NCBI RefSeq assembly: GCF_002161065.1
Contig: NZ_NFLV01000023.1
Span: forward strand, 1 to 50,945
DNA from: Eubacterium sp. An11
GTDB taxonomy: Bacteria; Bacillota; Clostridia; Lachnospirales; Lachnospiraceae
Direction: 5' to 3'
Length of the DNA: 50,945 nt
A program made the position numbers and the translations under genes. Positions 7,703 through 16,676 of this stretch are shown in pieces. The notes under the pieces are model-generated. The model was not told the DNA's origin and did no database searches. It saw only the letters and a list, made by a program, of their open reading frames with translations. How positions within the stretch are numbered: position 1 is the stretch's first letter; each line of letters begins with the position of its first letter.

Positions 7703-9649
7703 ATGGCAGAGCAGGTATCACAATGGAGAAAAACATTTTGGAAGTCCCTGCGGTCAACGTTTCCGGTGATTCTCTTTTTCCTCACCACATTTTTGAGCGT
7801 CTATTTTCTCTTTGGCATCCATTACGCGATGATGGTGTCCATCATCACAGTCTTTTTTAAGACAAGATATAAGAAAAATGATAATACGCTGATACGGTAC
7901 ATAAGACTTATTCTGGTGGGAAGCCTGCTGGTGGTGCTGGCCTATGTGAGTTCATGGAGTCTCTGGATGTGTGTTCTTTTGAACATCACTGTGCCGTTTT
8001 GCCTGGTATTTACCCAGAGTACACAGTTTAAACCGAAGGGATACTTTTCTTACGCCATGATTTTTGTGTTTTTGTCCCTGATCCCCCCGGATAACCTGGC
8101 GGGGCTGGGACAGGAGCTTACGGTTTTCTGGTTCTGTGTGATTTTGCTGGCGGTTTTCATCGGAGGATATTACCGGTTTTTTGCCCGGACTTCAACGCAG
8201 ACTCTGACGCTGGAGTACATTTTCTGTGAAGTTTCGGGCATGATGTTCCTGCTTTTTCAAAAGGGAAAGCAGAAAGAACTGGAACGGCGTTTTCAGAATC
8301 TGCTCCATGATTTCAACCAGACTTCTTACCATCAGAACTTTTTTTCCACCAGAACCAGAGAGAATCAGATTTATGATATGGTAAATACCCTGCTTCAGAG
8401 ATTTTCCTACCTGATCACAGACGAAGAATGGCGCAGCGAGATGGATGAGGAGGGCATTCTGCTGCTGGGGCGGATCGCCACTTTTTTGAGGGAGACGGCG
8501 GAACGGCTGGATCCTCCGGCAAGTGATAAGCAGATAAAAATCGCACAGATGTATCTGGACCGTATGGTGGTGCCGGAAGGAAGAATCCGGATCTTCTGCC
8601 GGAGCATGCTTCACATGATGATCCTGATTTTAAAGACGCGGAACAGAAAAAAGACGCCGATGGAAAGACTTCATCAGGTTAATTGGCGGGAAATCTGGCA
8701 GCAGATACGGATGCGTTTTTCACTGGAATCCTTTGAGACCCGTGTGGCTATGCGGGTTTCTGCTGTCATGACCATCAGTTGTGTGGTCAGCTATGTGCTG
8801 CCGGTCACACATTCCTACTGGATTCCCCTCAACGCGTTTCTTTTAGTGCAGCCCAGCTGCGAGGAGAGCAGTTACCGGATGAAGACAAGACCCATCGGGA
8901 CATTGATTGGCTGCTGTATTGAGTTTTTGCTGCATCCGTTTCTGCCGGGAATCGTCGGACAGCTGGCTTTTGCGCTGGTGATGATTTCGCTGATGTATTG
9001 TTCCACGCCGGGAACCTGGTATCATCCGATCTTTTCTACCTGCTATGCGCTGACGCTGGCGGGAATGGTCATGAATGAGACCACGGCTATCACTCTGCGG
9101 CTGCTGTTTCTCATGGCAGCGGTAGCGATTGTGTTTGTGGTGAACCGTTTCTTTTTCCCGGTGCGCAGAGACGCGCTTTTCCGCTATAATATTAAAGCGC
9201 TTCTGCGCTTAAACTGCAGCTATTGGAAAATCATCGAAAAAGGGTTGAAACGAGACATAGATCTGTCGGTGTCCGGAGAAATCCTCACGTATTTTCATAT
9301 GATCTATGAAGAATGTATCGGATATCTGAAAAAACATCCCGGACTGCCCACTTACGAGGGACTGCGGGTAATTCTTCTGACCCTGTGGCATATGTTTTCA
9401 GAACTGGAACAGATGCACTATCTGGTGAGTGCGGGGGTGATACATCCGGAGGAAAGGGAGCGTATCGAAGACTTTATAGAGAGAATGCGAAAAGCGTTGT
9501 ATCCGAAGTTTGACAATAAGGAGGTCGCGGCATTGCGCAGACAGGTGAGTTACCTGGAACCGGAAGTAAATTATGTGCTGAACAAATACGTACTCCGGGC
9601 GGAGCGGCTGGGACGATACCGGACATGTATTCCGGGAAATGAAAGATAA
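7703..9649 (+). CDS. FUSC-family inner membrane protein (aromatic-acid-exporter-like)
   Basis: 648 residues with the duplicated layout of the FUSC/YccS family: a first block of hydrophobic helices (~residues 18-160), a soluble helical segment (~170-350), a second block of helices (~352-480), and a soluble C-terminal tail of ~160 residues. Members such as AaeB and fusaric acid resistance proteins export aromatic acids; here the substrate is only a guess. A GGACGG-type ribosome site lies 6 bases before the ATG. It is probably co-transcribed with the dehydrogenase upstream and ends at a bidirectional terminator. Confidence 0.8.
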   Translation: MAEQVSQWRKTFWKSLRSTFPVILFFLTTFLSVYFLFGIHYAMMVSIITVFFKTRYKKNDNTLIRYIRLILVGSLLVVLAYVSSWSLWMCVLLNITVPFCLVFTQSTQFKPKGYFSYAMIFVFLSLIPPDNLAGLGQELTVFWFCVILLAVFIGGYYRFFARTSTQTLTLEYIFCEVSGMMFLLFQKGKQKELERRFQNLLHDFNQTSYHQNFFSTRTRENQIYDMVNTLLQRFSYLITDEEWRSEMDEEGILLLGRIATFLRETAERLDPPASDKQIKIAQMYLDRMVVPEGRIRIFCRSMLHMMILILKTRNRKKTPMERLHQVNWREIWQQIRMRFSLESFETRVAMRVSAVMTISCVVSYVLPVTHSYWIPLNAFLLVQPSCEESSYRMKTRPIGTLIGCCIEFLLHPFLPGIVGQLAFALVMISLMYCSTPGTWYHPIFSTCYALTLAGMVMNETTAITLRLLFLMAAVAIVFVVNRFFFPVRRDALFRYNIKALLRLNCSYWKIIEKGLKRDIDLSVSGEILTYFHMIYEECIGYLKKHPGLPTYEGLRVILLTLWHMFSELEQMHYLVSAGVIHPEERERIEDFIERMRKALYPKFDNKEVAALRRQVSYLEPEVNYVLNKYVLRAERLGRYRTCIPGNER

Positions 9650-9689
9650 AAAGGGAGCGGCAGCGTTTTGACTGCCGCCCTGTTTTTTT
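9646..9689. terminator. Bidirectional intrinsic terminator between FUSC gene and cotJC 3' part
   Basis: GGGAGCGGCAG (9653-9663) pairs with CTGCCGCCC (9672-9680). It is followed on the plus strand by seven U (9683-9689) and on the minus strand by five U (complement of 9648-9652). It serves the FUSC transcript and the convergent cotJ operon, whose stop codon overlaps the T tract. Confidence 0.85.
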
Positions 9690-10152
9690 ATCTCCGGCAG
9701 CGTCCGTTCCTGCAGCAGCCATTACTGTTTGCATTTACGCCTTTATCAAAGGCCGGGTTAAAGGCGTAGAAGTTCCGGCTGTCCAGATGATCCTGCACGA
9801 TCCTGAGACCTTCGCCGAATCTCTGGAAATGCACGATTTCCCGGGCCCGGAGGAATTTGATGGCGCCGTAGACGTCCGGGTCGTCTTTGACGAGACGGAG
9901 GATATTGTCGTACGTGATCCGGGCTTTCTGTTCCGCAGCCAGGTCTTCCGTCAGGTCTGCGATCGGGTCGCCGGTGGACTGGAAGGTCGCCGCGGAAAAC
10001 GGCACGCCGCTGGCGGCCTGCGGCCACAGACCGGTGGTGTGATCCACATAGTAATCGGCAAACCCCTGTTCTTTGATCTGTTCCACAGTGAGATTGCGTG
10101 TCAGCTGATGGACGATGGTACAGATCATCTCGATGTGATTTAACTCTTCTGT
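9688..10152 (-). CDS. cotJC: CotJC (spore-coat manganese catalase), C-terminal part of an interrupted gene
   Basis: From 10151 down to the stop this encodes TEELNHIE, then MICTIVHQLTR, then ~140 residues of the manganese catalase/CotJC family, ending in a Cys/Arg-rich tail (NGCCRNGRCRR). It holds the metal ligands: the ExxH of TEELNH, and REIVHFQRFGE. It has no start codon with a ribosome site and no first third; the only early ATG is in MICT with none before it. The missing 62 codons lie at 17284-17470 on the same strand directly after cotJB. Joining the two at the shared core gives an uninterrupted ~216-residue CotJC reading ...GILTDIG-TEELNHIEMIC... . In the unrearranged chromosome neither part can make an active enzyme. 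Confidence 0.93.
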   Translation of the reverse strand, partial: TEELNHIEMICTIVHQLTRNLTVEQIKEQGFADYYVDHTTGLWPQAASGVPFSAATFQSTGDPIADLTEDLAAEQKARITYDNILRLVKDDPDVYGAIKFLRAREIVHFQRFGEGLRIVQDHLDSRNFYAFNPAFDKGVNANSNGCCRNGRCRR

Positions 10153-10164
10153 ACCTGTATCGGT
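10152..10164. other. Attachment-site core at the cotJC 3' part (attR-like)
   Basis: TACCTGTATCGGT (plus strand). It matches TACCTATATCGGT at 17284-17296 at 12 of 13 bases in the same orientation. Element sequence lies to its right. TCGGTGACA (10160-10168) is one arm of the palindrome formed when the element circularises. Confidence 0.85.
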
Positions 10165-10224
10165 GACAAAACCGCTGTCAGGGAGCGGACGGATGCAGGG
10201 GGTGCGGCGAATGTTTGTGTTATT

Positions 10225-10749
10225 TTACTCTGCATGGAGCAGGCGGCGCACATGGGCTTTTTCCAGAGCCGCGGCGATGGCGTAGTAGGCGGCGATATTG
10301 ACAACGCCCTCCAGAATCAGGCCCGGTGCGGAGGCCAGTCCCGCAGGAATACTTCCATATAAAATACTGCCGACGACAACATAACCGATGACCATCCACG
10401 CCATGGAAAGCACAGCGGCGAACAGATTGCGCGGGTGCCAGAGACGGTAGCCGCCTTCTTTATCGAACATCAGCTGGCTGGCAATGAGTACGATGATGAC
10501 CTTGATGAAAAATGTAGGAATCACCCACTGGGTAAATCCCGTTAGAAGGTCGGCCAGAGAAGAGCCGATACCGCTGGCCCAGACGGCTTCCCTCCGTCCG
10601 AAGTATGCCACGCCCAGCAGAATCATCGCGTCGCCCAGATGTGCATATCCCAGAGGAATGGGAATCTGAATGACCATGGTCATGATGCAGACAAGGGCGG
10701 TCAGAAGGGCGCCGCAGCAAAGGGAAAAAGTACTGATTTTGTGTTTCAT
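10225..10749 (-). CDS. ECF transporter S component
   Basis: 174 residues, almost wholly hydrophobic, with about five to six membrane helices. The segment from PIPLGYAHLGDAMILLG through FGRREAVWASGIGSSLADLL is the signature layout of small ECF-type substrate-binding (S) subunits, which work with a shared EcfA/A'/T energising module encoded elsewhere. The vitamin or metabolite bound cannot be predicted. An AGGTGA ribosome site precedes the ATG. It is the gene nearest the right end of the cotJC-interrupting element, in the same direction as the recombinase 177 bp upstream of it. No riboswitch was seen in front of it. Confidence 0.82.
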   Translation of the reverse strand: MKHKISTFSLCCGALLTALVCIMTMVIQIPIPLGYAHLGDAMILLGVAYFGRREAVWASGIGSSLADLLTGFTQWVIPTFFIKVIIVLIASQLMFDKEGGYRLWHPRNLFAAVLSMAWMVIGYVVVGSILYGSIPAGLASAPGLILEGVVNIAAYYAIAAALEKAHVRRLLHAE

Positions 10750-10925
10750 GATGTCACCTCATTTTTCTTTTTTGTACATGTGCCACTATATCACAAAACT
10801 GGCATGTCATATAGAACCAATTCATGACAAATATAAAGGTCAGATTAGGAATCTACCGTCAGCGAAGAGATGGCTGGGGCAGGTCGGTCAGATGTTTTGT
10901 ACAGGTCAGATTGCATGGGATAGGT

Positions 10926-11792
10926 TCACGTTTTGGACGGACGACGCCGGGAGCGGCGGGCCAGTTCTTCCTGCGTCCGGTTCCAGAGCTCCCGATCGAT
11001 GATGGGCGCATGGTGGTCTGTGATGGTGATGAAAGCTTCCTCTCCGTGGTTGGATTTTTTCAGATGGGTGAGATAGTCGGGAGTGATAGTTTTTTTCTGA
11101 CAAAGATCGCCGACATATTTTTCATTTCTCAGAATCTTGATGATGACGCCGGGAGACCAGCGGGCGGCATATTTGGGCGAAAAGCCCTCTTCCAGCAATT
11201 CCGCTGCAATCCGGCGGGCGCTCTTTCCTTCTTCCGTATATTTGTGAAAAATGCGCCGGACGACGAAGGCCTCCGGTTCATGGATGGAAAGCCGGCCATC
11301 CCGCACGGTATAGCCAAGAAGATCCCGGCCGAAAACAACACCCTGCTCCATTCTCCTTTTCTGTCCCCATTTCACCCTCTCCGAGATCTTGCGGCTTTCT
11401 TCCTGGGCCAGGCTTGCCATGAGAGTGAGCCGCAGTTCCCCGTCGCAGTCTCTGGTGTCAATGTGATCCAGAATAAAAATCACGCCGATGCGACGTTCCC
11501 GAAGCATCCGCGTGTAGGCCAGAGCGTCTACCGTATTTCTGGCAAAACGGCTCACCTCCTTGGTGAGGATCAGATCGATCCGTCCATCCATGGCGTCGTC
11601 GATCATCCGGTTAAATCCCGCTCTTTTCTTTGTCTGCGTTCCGCTGATCCCCTCATCATAATAGACTTCGGTCAATGTCCAGTCCTCCCGCTGCCGGATA
11701 TAGTCCGCAAAGTACTGCTGCTGGCTGCGAAGAGACTGGGCCTGTTCTTCCCTGTCGGTGGAAACCCGGCAGTAGGCGGCAGTTCGCAACAT
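10926..11792 (-). CDS. Serine recombinase, compact form; probable excisionase of the cotJC element
   Basis: 288 residues. Residues ~3-150 are a resolvase-type catalytic domain with YCRVSTD carrying the nucleophilic serine and the SRFARN arginine motif. Residues ~158-265 are the 'Recombinase' DNA-binding domain (LGYTVRDG..., IHEPEAFVVRRIF, KILRNEKYVGD). The protein stops after a basic tail (RRSRRRP). Typical large serine recombinases continue with a zinc ribbon and coiled coil to ~500 residues; nothing in the 170 bp downstream encodes these in any frame I read. Two tandem ATGs follow AGGAG; the second (11792) has the better spacing. It sits inside the element about 0.8 kb from the attR-like core. 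No convincing sporulation-sigma promoter was found. Confidence 0.9.
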   Translation of the reverse strand: MLRTAAYCRVSTDREEQAQSLRSQQQYFADYIRQREDWTLTEVYYDEGISGTQTKKRAGFNRMIDDAMDGRIDLILTKEVSRFARNTVDALAYTRMLRERRIGVIFILDHIDTRDCDGELRLTLMASLAQEESRKISERVKWGQKRRMEQGVVFGRDLLGYTVRDGRLSIHEPEAFVVRRIFHKYTEEGKSARRIAAELLEEGFSPKYAARWSPGVIIKILRNEKYVGDLCQKKTITPDYLTHLKKSNHGEEAFITITDHHAPIIDRELWNRTQEELARRSRRRPSKT

Positions 11793-11878
11793 CATGAACT
11801 CCTGTGAATATGGTTATTACAAGAAATATGAAGAAGATAGGGGGAGTATTCCGTATTCCGGCCACTTAGTCTGAGAAA

Positions 11879-12604
11879 TTAATTCTTCTTTCTCGTGGCC
11901 GTGGTCTGAAAGGAAAAGTAGTCCGGGCGGTGGCGGGAATGGGTGTACTCAAACATGATGCCGTCGTCGTTGAAGGTCTGGCCGGTGACCACTGCCAGGC
12001 AGTTGTAATCGCCCAGTTCCAGAAAGGACTCGTCCGCCGGGGTGACGTGTTCCACGGTCATGGTCCTTCTGCTGGTCACAATGGCCATTTCCAGCTCATT
12101 TTCAATGTATTCGTAAATGGAAGTCTCGGCGATGGCTTCCGTGAGGCCGGGCACCAGACTTTTCAGAAAAAAGTTCGTGTCAAGAATCAGCGGTTTGCCG
12201 TCCAGATACCGGACGCGGCGCACATAATAAAGTTCGTCGCCAGGCTGAAAACCGGTGCGGCGGGAGAGCCGCTCGTCGCAGACAATCTCGTCAAATTGTA
12301 CTACTTTTGTCACCGTGGTCCGGTGATTGCGCCGGGCGGATTCCTGAAAGGATTCGATGCCGCCCATGAGAAAACTGTTGGTGTGGACAGGCTGGTAGAT
12401 GACGCGGACGCCTTTTCCGTGCAGCGGCTGCACATAGCCGTCATCGGTCAGCATGGAGACGGCGCGGCGGACCGTATTGCGGGAACAGTCATAGATATCC
12501 ACCATGGTGTTTTCCGACGGGAGCATCTGCTGATATTCATATTCGGACGTCTCTATCTTAGATTTTAAGTCTTTATATATCTCATTAAATTTTACTCTGG
12601 GCAT
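11879..12604 (-). CDS. treR: TreR, GntR-family trehalose operon repressor
   Basis: 241 residues: an N-terminal winged helix-turn-helix (1-75, with CSRNTVRRAVSML) and a C-terminal UTRA effector domain (~85-235). The closing EYTHSRHRPDYF and the IYEYIENEL segment match TreR of Bacillus well. TreR binds trehalose-6-phosphate and represses the tre genes. It is divergent from treP, and the shared control region holds four CTTGTTTAAACAAG palindromes, its likely operators. The ATG follows GGAG. The serine recombinase lies 87 bp downstream and could be on the same transcript. Confidence 0.92.
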   Translation of the reverse strand: MPRVKFNEIYKDLKSKIETSEYEYQQMLPSENTMVDIYDCSRNTVRRAVSMLTDDGYVQPLHGKGVRVIYQPVHTNSFLMGGIESFQESARRNHRTTVTKVVQFDEIVCDERLSRRTGFQPGDELYYVRRVRYLDGKPLILDTNFFLKSLVPGLTEAIAETSIYEYIENELEMAIVTSRRTMTVEHVTPADESFLELGDYNCLAVVTGQTFNDDGIMFEYTHSRHRPDYFSFQTTATRKKN

Positions 12605-12650
12605 AAAATCTCCTCTATTTTCTCATAGTAAATGTTTGGTAACTAATATC

Positions 12651-12678
12651 ATTATAACAGAAAAATGAAAAAATACAA
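12651..12678 (-). promoter_or_regulatory. treR promoter
   Basis: Minus strand TTGTAT (12673-12678), 16-bp spacer, TATAAT (12651-12656). The first TreR palindrome (12679-12692) abuts the -35 box, consistent with autoregulation. Confidence 0.65.
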
Positions 12679-12796
12679 CTTGTTTAAACAAGATAGAAAA
12701 ATGTTCTTGACTTGTTTAAACAAGTGTGCTATAAATAAATCATCAAACTTGTTTAAACAAGATAGATGCATAAATTCCGGAACTTGTTTAAACAAT
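12679..12796. promoter_or_regulatory. Four TreR operators
   Basis: Perfect palindromes CTTGTTTAAACAAG at 12679-12692, 12711-12724 and 12748-12761, plus CTTGTTTAAACAAT at 12783-12796. Spacing from start to start is 32, 37 and 35 bp, about three helical turns, allowing same-face binding. Site 2 overlaps the -35 and spacer of the treP promoter; sites 3 and 4 lie in the leader. Confidence 0.9.
12707..12735 (+). promoter_or_regulatory. treP promoter
   Basis: TTGACT (12707-12712), 17-bp spacer, TATAAA (12730-12735). Operator 2 covers its -35 edge and spacer. Confidence 0.75.
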
Positions 12797-12840
12797 AAAC
12801 CGATGCTTTATTCAAGGAGAAATGATAGGGAGGAATAGTA

Positions 12841-14847
12841 ATGGGAAGATATCAGGAAGATTCCAAAGAACTTTTGGAACTGATAGGTGGAAAGAGCAAC
12901 ATTGCCGCAGTATCGCATTGTATGACCAGAATGCGTTTTGTACTCAATGACCCGGGAAAGGCGGACATAGAAGGCATCGAAGCCATGAAGGTGGTCAAGG
13001 GAAGTTTTACCCAGTCGGGGCAGTTTCAGGTGATCATTGGCAATACGGTGGCAGATTTCTATAATGACTTTGTGGCGGTTGCCGGCGTGGAAGGCGTCAG
13101 CAAGGATCAGGTGAAACAGGCCGCCAAGCAGAATCAGAACGTGCTGCAGCGAATCGTCACAGCACTGGCGGAGATTTTCGCGCCGTTGATCCCGGCCATC
13201 ATCACCGGTGGTCTGATCCTCGGTTTCAGGAACTGCATCGACAGCCTTTATCTTTTTGAAAACGGAACGAAGACCCTCTGTGATCTGAGCCAGTTCTGGA
13301 GCGGCATGGACAGCTTCTTATGGCTCATCGGTGAAGCTATCTTCCACATGCTGCCGGTGGGTATCTGCTGGTCGGTGACCAAAAAGATGGGAACCACCCA
13401 GATGCTTGGTATTGTTCTTGGTCTGACCCTGGTATCCGGACAGCTGCTGAATGCTTACGATGTGGCAACCACAGCCGCAGCGGATATTCCGGCGTGGGAT
13501 TTCGGATTTTTTAAAGTGAACATGATCGGTTATCAGTCTCAGGTGATTCCGGCGATTTTGGCCGCATTTACTCTGGTATATCTTGAGAAGTTCTTCCGTA
13601 AGATCACGCCTGCGGTGGTTTCGATGATCGTCGTGCCGTTCTGCAGTCTGGTTCTCGCCGTCGTTGCGGCACATTTTATCCTCGGACCGATCGGCTGGAA
13701 GATTGGCTCTGCCATCTCCTCTCTGGTCTTCGCAGGTATCACCGGTTCCTTCCGTGTTGTATTCGGCGCTGTCTTTGGTTTCATATATGCGCCGCTGGTC
13801 ATTACAGGACTTCACCATATGTCCAATGCCATCGACCTGCAGCTGATCGCTGACTATCGCGGAACCATGCTCTGGCCGATGATTGCTTTATCTAATATCG
13901 CACAGGGCTCCGCAGTTCTCGCCATGATCGTTCTGCAGAGAAAGAATGCGGAAGCCCAGGAAGTCAACATTCCATCCTGTGTTTCCTGTTATTTAAGTGT
14001 AACGGAACCGGCCATCTTCGGTGTGAACTTAAAATATGTATTTCCATTTGTGTGTGGTATGATCGGCTCCGCCATTGCCGGCGTTGTCAGCGTGGCCACA
14101 GGCACCACAGCATCCGCCATCGGTGTCGGGGGACTGCCGGGAATCCTCTCCATTCAGACCCAGTCCATGCTCAGCTTTGCCATCTGTATGGTCATTGCCA
14201 TCGTGATTCCGTTTGTGCTGACTTTGATCGTGGGACAGAAGAAACTGACCGCTTCCCAGAAATACGGACCGGCTGTCATGGAAGGAGAAGACACTGCCGC
14301 TGCAGACGCACAGGGAGCAGGGAAGGACGAAATGTCCGATCATGAAGTTTCTGATGCAGGCAGTAATGCAGTTTCTGCCGCAAAAGAGATGCCGAAGGAG
14401 CTGGTTGCTTTCCTTGACGGAAAGGTGATTCCGGTAAAAGAAGTGGGAGACGGCGTGTTCTCCGAGGGAATCATGGGAGACGGCATCGCCATCATCCCGG
14501 AAAATGAAGTGCTGGTTTCTCCGGTGGCCGGTGAAGTTGCCGTGACCATGGATGAATCCCGCCACGCCTGCGCCATCAAGGCGGACAATGACATGGAGAT
14601 CCTGCTGCATATCGGTCTTGATACCGTGGATATGAACGGGGATGGTTTTGAGTATCTCATCACCAAAGGACAGAGAGTGGAAGCAGGCACGCCGCTGATC
14701 CGGTTCAACAGGGAGAAAATTCAGGCGGCCGGACACAGAGACGTGACCATGTGCATTATTTCTGATCCGGGCAGGGCAGAAAATATTCAGTATCAGTTTA
14801 CAGAAAATGCAAAGGCAGGCGAGACTGTCGTTGCCACATTTGAGTAA
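12841..14847 (+). CDS. treP: Trehalose-specific PTS enzyme IIBCA
   Basis: 668 residues in the order IIB-IIC-IIA. IIB (1-85) has the phosphorylated Cys27 in SHCMTRMRF. IIC (~105-480) is the membrane channel, including FIYAPLVITGLHHM. IIA (~520-665) is of the glucose type, with His575 and His590 (ILLHIGLDTV). It takes up trehalose and phosphorylates it to trehalose-6-phosphate. Bacillus TreP lacks a fused IIA and borrows one; here the system is self-contained. A GGGAGG ribosome site precedes the ATG. The substrate call rests on the adjacent treR and treC. The whole gene lies inside the cotJC-interrupting element. Confidence 0.92.
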   Translation: MGRYQEDSKELLELIGGKSNIAAVSHCMTRMRFVLNDPGKADIEGIEAMKVVKGSFTQSGQFQVIIGNTVADFYNDFVAVAGVEGVSKDQVKQAAKQNQNVLQRIVTALAEIFAPLIPAIITGGLILGFRNCIDSLYLFENGTKTLCDLSQFWSGMDSFLWLIGEAIFHMLPVGICWSVTKKMGTTQMLGIVLGLTLVSGQLLNAYDVATTAAADIPAWDFGFFKVNMIGYQSQVIPAILAAFTLVYLEKFFRKITPAVVSMIVVPFCSLVLAVVAAHFILGPIGWKIGSAISSLVFAGITGSFRVVFGAVFGFIYAPLVITGLHHMSNAIDLQLIADYRGTMLWPMIALSNIAQGSAVLAMIVLQRKNAEAQEVNIPSCVSCYLSVTEPAIFGVNLKYVFPFVCGMIGSAIAGVVSVATGTTASAIGVGGLPGILSIQTQSMLSFAICMVIAIVIPFVLTLIVGQKKLTASQKYGPAVMEGEDTAAADAQGAGKDEMSDHEVSDAGSNAVSAAKEMPKELVAFLDGKVIPVKEVGDGVFSEGIMGDGIAIIPENEVLVSPVAGEVAVTMDESRHACAIKADNDMEILLHIGLDTVDMNGDGFEYLITKGQRVEAGTPLIRFNREKIQAAGHRDVTMCIISDPGRAENIQYQFTENAKAGETVVATFE

Positions 14848-14908
14848 GGAAAAACATTTGCTGAGAAATGTCAGCATCCTCAAGACGAGAAAGAAATGGG
14901 TGAAAACA

Positions 14909-16576
14909 ATGAATAATTTCAGTGATAAAGTCATTTATCAAATATATTTGAGGTCCTTCAAAGATTCCAACGAAGATGGAATCGGAGACATCAGAGGAAT
15001 TACACAGCAGCTGGATTATCTGAAGGAACTGGGTGTGGATTATCTGTGGATTACTCCTTTCTTCGTATCTCCACAGAACGACAACGGCTACGATGTGGCT
15101 GATTACCGGAACATCGATCCGATTTTCGGCACCATGGAGGATCTGGAGGAGCTGATCCGGGAAGGCAAAAAACGGGGCATGGAGCTGATGCTTGACATGG
15201 TGTTCAATCATACTTCCACCAGCCATGAGTGGTTTCAGAAGGCCCTTGCCGGTGATGAAAAATATCAGAACTATTACATTTTCAAGGATGGAACACCGGA
15301 CAAAATCCCGACCAACTGGGAATCCAAATTCGGCGGCCCGGCATGGGAATACGTGCCGCATCTGAAAAAATGGTATCTGCATCTGTTTGATGTAAGCCAG
15401 GCCGACTTAAACTGGGAGAATCCGGAAGTGCGGGAAGAGTTGAAGAACGTCATTCGATTCTGGCAGAAAAAGGGGATCGGAGGATTCCGGTTTGATGTGG
15501 TAAATCTTATCTCCAAACCGGAGCATTTTGAGGATGACCATATTGGCGATGGCCGCCGTTTCTACACAGACGGCCGCCACGTCCATGAGTTCTTAAAAGA
15601 ACTGACCGCCGATACCGGTCTTGATCAGTATGTGACCGTGGGAGAAATGTCATCCACCACTCTGGATAACTGCATCCGCTACTCCAATCCGCAGGAGAAG
15701 GAACTGAGCATGTGCTTTAATTTCCATCATCTGAAGATTGATTACAAGGACGGAAAGAAATGGGAGTTGATGGAACCGGATCTGATGCGTTTAAAAGAGC
15801 TGTTTGAAACCTGGGGAACAGGTATGCAGGAAGGAAACGGCTGGAACGCCTTATTCTGGTGCAACCACGATCAGCCGAGAATCGTCAGCCGTCTGGGAGA
15901 CGAGGATCGTTACTGGAAGGAATCGGCCGAAATGCTGGCTGCGTCCGTACATTTGATGCGCGGCACGCCGTACATTTACCAGGGAGAGGAAATCGGCATG
16001 ACCAATCCGCATTTTGACGACATCCGCCAGTACCGCGATGTAGAGAGTCTGAATTATTACCGCATTCTGCTGGAACAGGGCAAAACCAGCAGGGAAGCCA
16101 TGGATATCCTTCAGGCGCGCTCCAGAGACAACGGCCGGACGCCGGTACAGTGGAACGCCGGGGAAAACGCCGGATTTACCACCGGCACACCGTGGATCGG
16201 CATTGATAAAAACTACCAGACCATCAACGCGGCCGCGCAGCGAAATGACCCGGATTCCATCCTGGCTTTTTATAAAAGACTGATTCAGCTTCGGAAGGAG
16301 AAAAAAGTGATTGCGGAAGGCGAGATTGCTTTCCTCGAGAAAGAGAATGCAAACGTGCTGGCCTACCGCCGTGTCCTCGACGGAGAAGAACTGATCGTGT
16401 TTAATAATCTCACCGGTCATCCGGCGGAGGTACATCTGGATGAAGCCTGGAAAAATTATTCTATACTGCTGACAAATTACGAAGGGGAAAAAAGCAGAAC
16501 GGAAGAAGCGCTGCATCAAGCTTCGGGAAATACATGGACCCTGCGTCCTTATGAGACGTTGACGCTGGAAAAATAG
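14909..16576 (+). CDS. treC: Trehalose-6-phosphate hydrolase (GH13)
   Basis: 555 residues, normal for TreA/TreC. It splits trehalose-6-phosphate to glucose and glucose-6-phosphate. GH13 landmarks: DYLWITPFF near the N-terminus, MVFNHTS, GGFRFDVVNLIS (nucleophile Asp), VGEMSS (acid/base Glu), and WCNHDQPRI. The long match around GDGRRFYTDG and RYSNPQEKELSM is specific to phosphotrehalases. Start: ATG at 14909, with GGGTG 7 bases before; the frame is open from 14807 but overlaps treP. 61 bp separates it from treP, so it is in the same operon. A terminator follows. Confidence 0.93.
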   Translation: MNNFSDKVIYQIYLRSFKDSNEDGIGDIRGITQQLDYLKELGVDYLWITPFFVSPQNDNGYDVADYRNIDPIFGTMEDLEELIREGKKRGMELMLDMVFNHTSTSHEWFQKALAGDEKYQNYYIFKDGTPDKIPTNWESKFGGPAWEYVPHLKKWYLHLFDVSQADLNWENPEVREELKNVIRFWQKKGIGGFRFDVVNLISKPEHFEDDHIGDGRRFYTDGRHVHEFLKELTADTGLDQYVTVGEMSSTTLDNCIRYSNPQEKELSMCFNFHHLKIDYKDGKKWELMEPDLMRLKELFETWGTGMQEGNGWNALFWCNHDQPRIVSRLGDEDRYWKESAEMLAASVHLMRGTPYIYQGEEIGMTNPHFDDIRQYRDVESLNYYRILLEQGKTSREAMDILQARSRDNGRTPVQWNAGENAGFTTGTPWIGIDKNYQTINAAAQRNDPDSILAFYKRLIQLRKEKKVIAEGEIAFLEKENANVLAYRRVLDGEELIVFNNLTGHPAEVHLDEAWKNYSILLTNYEGEKSRTEEALHQASGNTWTLRPYETLTLEK

Positions 16577-16597
16577 TTTCCGAAAAGGCAGTGCAAA

Positions 16598-16634
16598 AAT
16601 AAAACCGGGGGACGGGAAGTCCTCCGGTTTTATT
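16598..16634 (+). terminator. tre operon terminator
   Basis: AAAACCGG (16602-16609) pairs with CCGGTTTT (16624-16631), extended by GGAC/GTCC inside. It begins about 22 bp after the treC stop. The overlapping A/T ends allow weak bidirectional use, which would also end the small gene at 16677. Confidence 0.75.
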
Positions 16635-16676
16635 CTGCCATGAGAGTCATGACAGATAACTTTTCAGATAATGTCT

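Noticed and set aside
10840-10925. Repeated AGGTCAGATT motifs after the recombinase as recombinase binding sites
   Set aside because: Only two loose copies, no symmetry with the attachment cores, and low information content.
11796-11880. SigE promoter for the serine recombinase
   Set aside because: TCATATT is a perfect -35, but the best -10 is only 12 bp away, poor in sequence, and would put the start on the ribosome site. Recorded but not called.
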